From CAYQAJ01 sp964415245 (GTDB lineage: Bacteria; Planctomycetota; Planctomycetia; Pirellulales; Pirellulaceae), in contig CAYQAJ010000256.1 of NCBI GenBank assembly GCA_964415245.1, positions 1-7,313 of the forward strand: DNA of 7,313 bases, read 5' to 3'. This document shows, in pieces, positions 5,613 to 7,313 of the stretch. The first letter of the stretch is position 1. Each line of letters opens with the position of its first letter. The position numbers were made by a program, and so were the translations under genes. The notes below the pieces were generated by a model, which had not been told where the DNA came from, did not search any database, and was given only the letters and a program-made list of their open reading frames with translations.

Positions 5613-5810
5613 GTGAAATACACCGTCGTGATCGAAGAATCGGACGAGGGCTTTGCCGTTTCCGTCCCCGGGCTGCCCGGTTGTCACTCCCAAGGGGTGA
5701 CCGAGGCCGAGGCGCTGGCCAACATCGCTGAGGTCATCCGCGAGTACTTGGACGTCGTCGAACACCTTGCCCAATCGCCCGGAATGAAGCAGGCCACCGT
5801 CGAGGTGTAG
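5613..5810 (+). CDS. Orphan HicB-like (UPF0150) protein
   Basis: With a GTG start at 5613, this 65-residue protein matches the HicB N-terminal fold (a partial RNase H-like domain). It has MKYTVVIEESDEGFAVSVPG (1-20), LPGCHSQGVTEAEALANI (21-38), and a helix ending EVIREYLDVVEHL (40-52). GTG is preferred over the TTG at 5589 because AGGA (5602-5605) is close by and family members begin with K-Y-T/x-V. HicB normally neutralises the HicA RNase and often has a C-terminal DNA-binding domain. Neither a hicA gene nor that domain is present here: I looked at all plus-strand frames of 5461-5612 and at the sequence after 5810. It may be a solitary antitoxin remnant or may work with a distant HicA. Confidence 0.85.
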   Translation: MKYTVVIEESDEGFAVSVPGLPGCHSQGVTEAEALANIAEVIREYLDVVEHLAQSPGMKQATVEV

Positions 5811-5837
5811 TCGGAAGCCGCGAAAACGAATTTACCC

Positions 5838-5866
5838 TTGCCCCCCCTGCCGCACGCGTCTACAAT
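5838..5866 (+). promoter_or_regulatory. Sigma70-type promoter upstream of a 35-codon ORF
   Basis: TTGCCC (5838-5843) and TACAAT (5861-5866) are separated by 17 nt, an ideal spacing, and five of six -10 bases match consensus. Transcription would start near 5873. It could drive the short ORF at 5919 and perhaps the membrane-protein gene at 6158. Confidence 0.65.
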
Positions 5867-5918
5867 TGCTCCGGTGAATCTTCGCTCCTTGATGGCTGAG
5901 TGTGGGGAGGTTGGGGTC

Positions 5919-6026
5919 ATGCAGCGCAGCATCGACGTAAATCCTACCTCCGAACACGAGCTGTACATCAAGCTCTTCATCACCAACGGCGGCGGCTGGT
6001 GTTGTGGCCGCGAATCATTGTCGTGA
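5919..6026 (+). CDS. Possible 35-residue small protein
   Basis: A strong Shine-Dalgarno (GGGGAGG, 5904-5910) lies 8 nt before the ATG at 5919, and a good promoter lies further upstream at 5838-5866. The ORF ends at TGA 6024-6026. The product is polar, with ELYIKLFITNGGGWCCGRES near its end (residues 14-33), including adjacent Cys residues. It has no membrane helix or signal. It is too short to assign, and could be a real small protein, a leader peptide, or a gene truncated by an indel. An in-frame ATG at 5892 has no ribosome site. A possible weak stem (CTAGCC/GGCTGG, 6048-6062) follows the stop. Confidence 0.4.
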   Translation: MQRSIDVNPTSEHELYIKLFITNGGGWCCGRESLS

Positions 6027-6157
6027 CGCCGTTTCTGTCTTGAGCGCCTAGCCCTCGGCTGGTGCTCGTCTTTCCATTCGGCCTTTCGACCGTCGCTGCG
6101 GCAGGCACACGCCGTCGACTTGGCGGCATCGCGCCGACCCGTACAGGAGATTCTCCC

Positions 6158-6490
6158 ATGACGACTACCGAACCCACCACATCGATCCTCGTCGGCGCGA
6201 GTCGCGCTTTTTGGATGATGCTCGGACCGCTGATTCTCGGCATGCTAATCTACACCATCGTCAGCACCGGAAGCGGCTGGCTCACCGCGGTCGACTTCGC
6301 CTTTCTTGTCGTGCTGGTCGGAGTGCTCGCCGCTCGATTCGTCGAGTTCCGTGGAGGCAACCCGCAAACCGCCACCGGCGAGCCAGCGACGCCGGCCCAT
6401 TTGCGCCGCTATGCTCTGGTTGCGATACCTCTCGGACTTGGTGTCTGGGTGGTTGCGAATGTGTTGGGCAATCACGTGTTGGGCGGCTAG
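6158..6490 (+). CDS. Small three-helix membrane protein of unknown function
   Basis: AGGAGA (6145-6150) is 7 nt before the ATG at 6158. The 110-residue product has a short polar N-terminus (1-14) and three predicted transmembrane helices: about 17-36 (AFWMMLGPLILGMLIYTIVS), 43-63 (TAVDFAFLVVLVGVLAARFVE region) and 85-106 (YALVAIPLGLGVWVVANVLG region). A polar loop (64-84) rich in Gly, Thr, Ala and Pro lies between helices 2 and 3. No catalytic motif is visible. It resembles the many short uncharacterised integral membrane proteins of planctomycetes. Sequence features support coding and location in the inner membrane; function is unknown. Confidence 0.85.
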   Translation: MTTTEPTTSILVGASRAFWMMLGPLILGMLIYTIVSTGSGWLTAVDFAFLVVLVGVLAARFVEFRGGNPQTATGEPATPAHLRRYALVAIPLGLGVWVVANVLGNHVLGG

Positions 6491-6529
6491 TCGGCGGCAA
6501 TGCTCGTGCCGACCGCGGACGATTGCCGC
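6490..6529. repeat. Overlapping inverted repeats after the membrane-protein gene
   Basis: GCGGCAAT (6494-6501) pairs perfectly with ATTGCCGC (6522-6529). GTCGGC (6490-6495) pairs with GCCGAC (6508-6513), so the two stems cannot form together. No T tract follows, so this is not a convincing intrinsic terminator. The rest of 6530-6690 shows no gene that I can support. Confidence 0.4.
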
Positions 6530-6690
6530 ATGGGAGCGGTCTGACCGAAATCGTTGCCAAGAATACGGAACTCATCGATGGGACGGCGCATCCCAATGTC
6601 CGGTGTATTCAATCCGCCGCGAAGTGGCTCGACGAGCGCTCGCGTCGGCCGTAACGCAAGTCTCTTCCGGTCACCATTAGGACTCGGATC

Positions 6691-7313
6691 ATGAGCCGAA
6701 TGCTGCTACTCGTCGCGTGCATAGCGCCACTTGGCTGTGGGAAGTTAGCCCGCGCCTTCGATCCGCCACCGGTGCGCGATTCGGTGAGCGAACCGCAGAA
6801 GAAACGCGATGACGCGAAGCGCGATGCCGACGACGCACCCGCGCCCGAGACCGAGCCGGGAGGCACGCTCGTCGAAGTGGTAAAAGAGACCAGTCTCACG
6901 TTCGACCCCAAAACGTGCTTGCGGGGCGGTGCGGGGTTCGGCTGGGGGCTCGGCTCCGAAGGCGTGAACGTGCTGGGCCGTAAGGACGGCAAGTGCATCT
7001 TCGACTACCACACCGAGTGCGAAGGGGGCTACGCCGTGTATCGCGTGAGCGTGCCCGTCGACGGCGGGCCCGTCAAAGTCGAACTGAAGAACGGCAGCAT
7101 CGTCACGTCGTTCTCGCTCGACGACGCCAAGCTCCTTCGCAGTCGGAATATCCTGCTTGACCTCGGCAAACCGCGACCGGGCGCCCTGAATTGGCGGCAA
7201 CAGGGCGTGCCCGATACCGACTACGTCAACTCCGTGGTCGACGTTCTCGCCGGCAAGGGCGAAGCCGCGGACGAAGGAGATCGAGTTACCGTTCGCTACA
7301 CCCTCTACGCCGA
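6691..7313 (+). CDS. Secreted or lipoprotein-like protein, 3' partial
   Basis: The frame starts at ATG 6691, with AGGA (6679-6682) 8 nt upstream, and runs off the right edge after 207 codons. The N-terminus MSRMLLLVACIAPLGCG looks like an export signal; C16 after P-L-G could be a lipidated cysteine, though the lipobox is imperfect. A very polar charged linker (about 25-60, rich in Asp, Glu, Lys, Arg and Pro) precedes a predicted beta-rich domain from about residue 62. That domain has two more cysteines close together (C93 and C101, in KCIFDYHTECEGGY, 92-105). Such a signal, linker and domain layout suits a cell-envelope protein. I do not recognise the domain. Confidence 0.82.
   Translation, partial: MSRMLLLVACIAPLGCGKLARAFDPPPVRDSVSEPQKKRDDAKRDADDAPAPETEPGGTLVEVVKETSLTFDPKTCLRGGAGFGWGLGSEGVNVLGRKDGKCIFDYHTECEGGYAVYRVSVPVDGGPVKVELKNGSIVTSFSLDDAKLLRSRNILLDLGKPRPGALNWRQQGVPDTDYVNSVVDVLAGKGEAADEGDRVTVRYTLYA

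Noticed and set aside
6490..6529. Intrinsic terminator after the membrane-protein gene
   Set aside because: The stems exist but no T tract follows, so termination is not supported.
6491..6654. Coding tail of the frame ending at 6654
   Set aside because: The last part reads sensibly but the frame runs antiphase through the membrane-protein gene, and no start or ribosome site lies after 6490.

Overview
The window looks like a chromosomal fragment of a planctomycete. The strongest reason is the 801-residue exported protein at 1184-3589, which has the DUF1549 + DUF1553 (PSCyt2/PSD1) layout typical of Planctomycetota, including a CxxCH motif. Supporting signs are high G+C, a second family at the left edge that I recognise loosely from planctomycetes, and many exported or small lineage-restricted proteins. 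Placement below phylum level is not possible from the sequence.

Layout. 1-222 is the C-terminal end of a His-rich protein, closed by a textbook intrinsic terminator (311-336). Convergent to it, 352-933 (minus) encodes an exported glyoxalase-fold (VOC) protein. Divergent from that, across a 250-bp spacer, 1184-3589 encodes the DUF1549/DUF1553 protein. No DUF1501 partner follows it.

3655-5810 is an islet of small genes. A near-consensus promoter, with two 12-bp-phased operator-like half-palindromes over and after its -10 box, drives a MazE-like antitoxin overlapping a MazF/PemK toxin by 14 nt. 29 nt downstream is a 127-residue protein in which I can see the GIY-YIG nuclease signature residues. 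Next comes a small coiled-coil gene broken by a 65-bp, partly duplicated insertion. It is followed by an unlisted 44-codon ORF overlapping (ATGA) an 82-codon conserved-looking gene, then an orphan HicB-like protein without HicA.

5838-7313 holds a good sigma70-type promoter followed by a 35-codon ORF with a strong Shine-Dalgarno, a 110-residue three-helix membrane protein, and the start of a secreted or lipoprotein gene that runs off the right edge.

How they fit together. MazE, MazF and the GIY-YIG protein plausibly form one autoregulated operon. The remaining small genes look like accessory material collected beside a toxin-antitoxin locus, some of it decaying. The most interesting points are the GIY-YIG gene attached to MazEF, the insertion-broken coiled-coil gene whose frame is exactly restored by deleting 65 bp, and the overlapping 44/82-codon pair. 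No tRNA, rRNA, CRISPR array, transposase or phage gene was seen.
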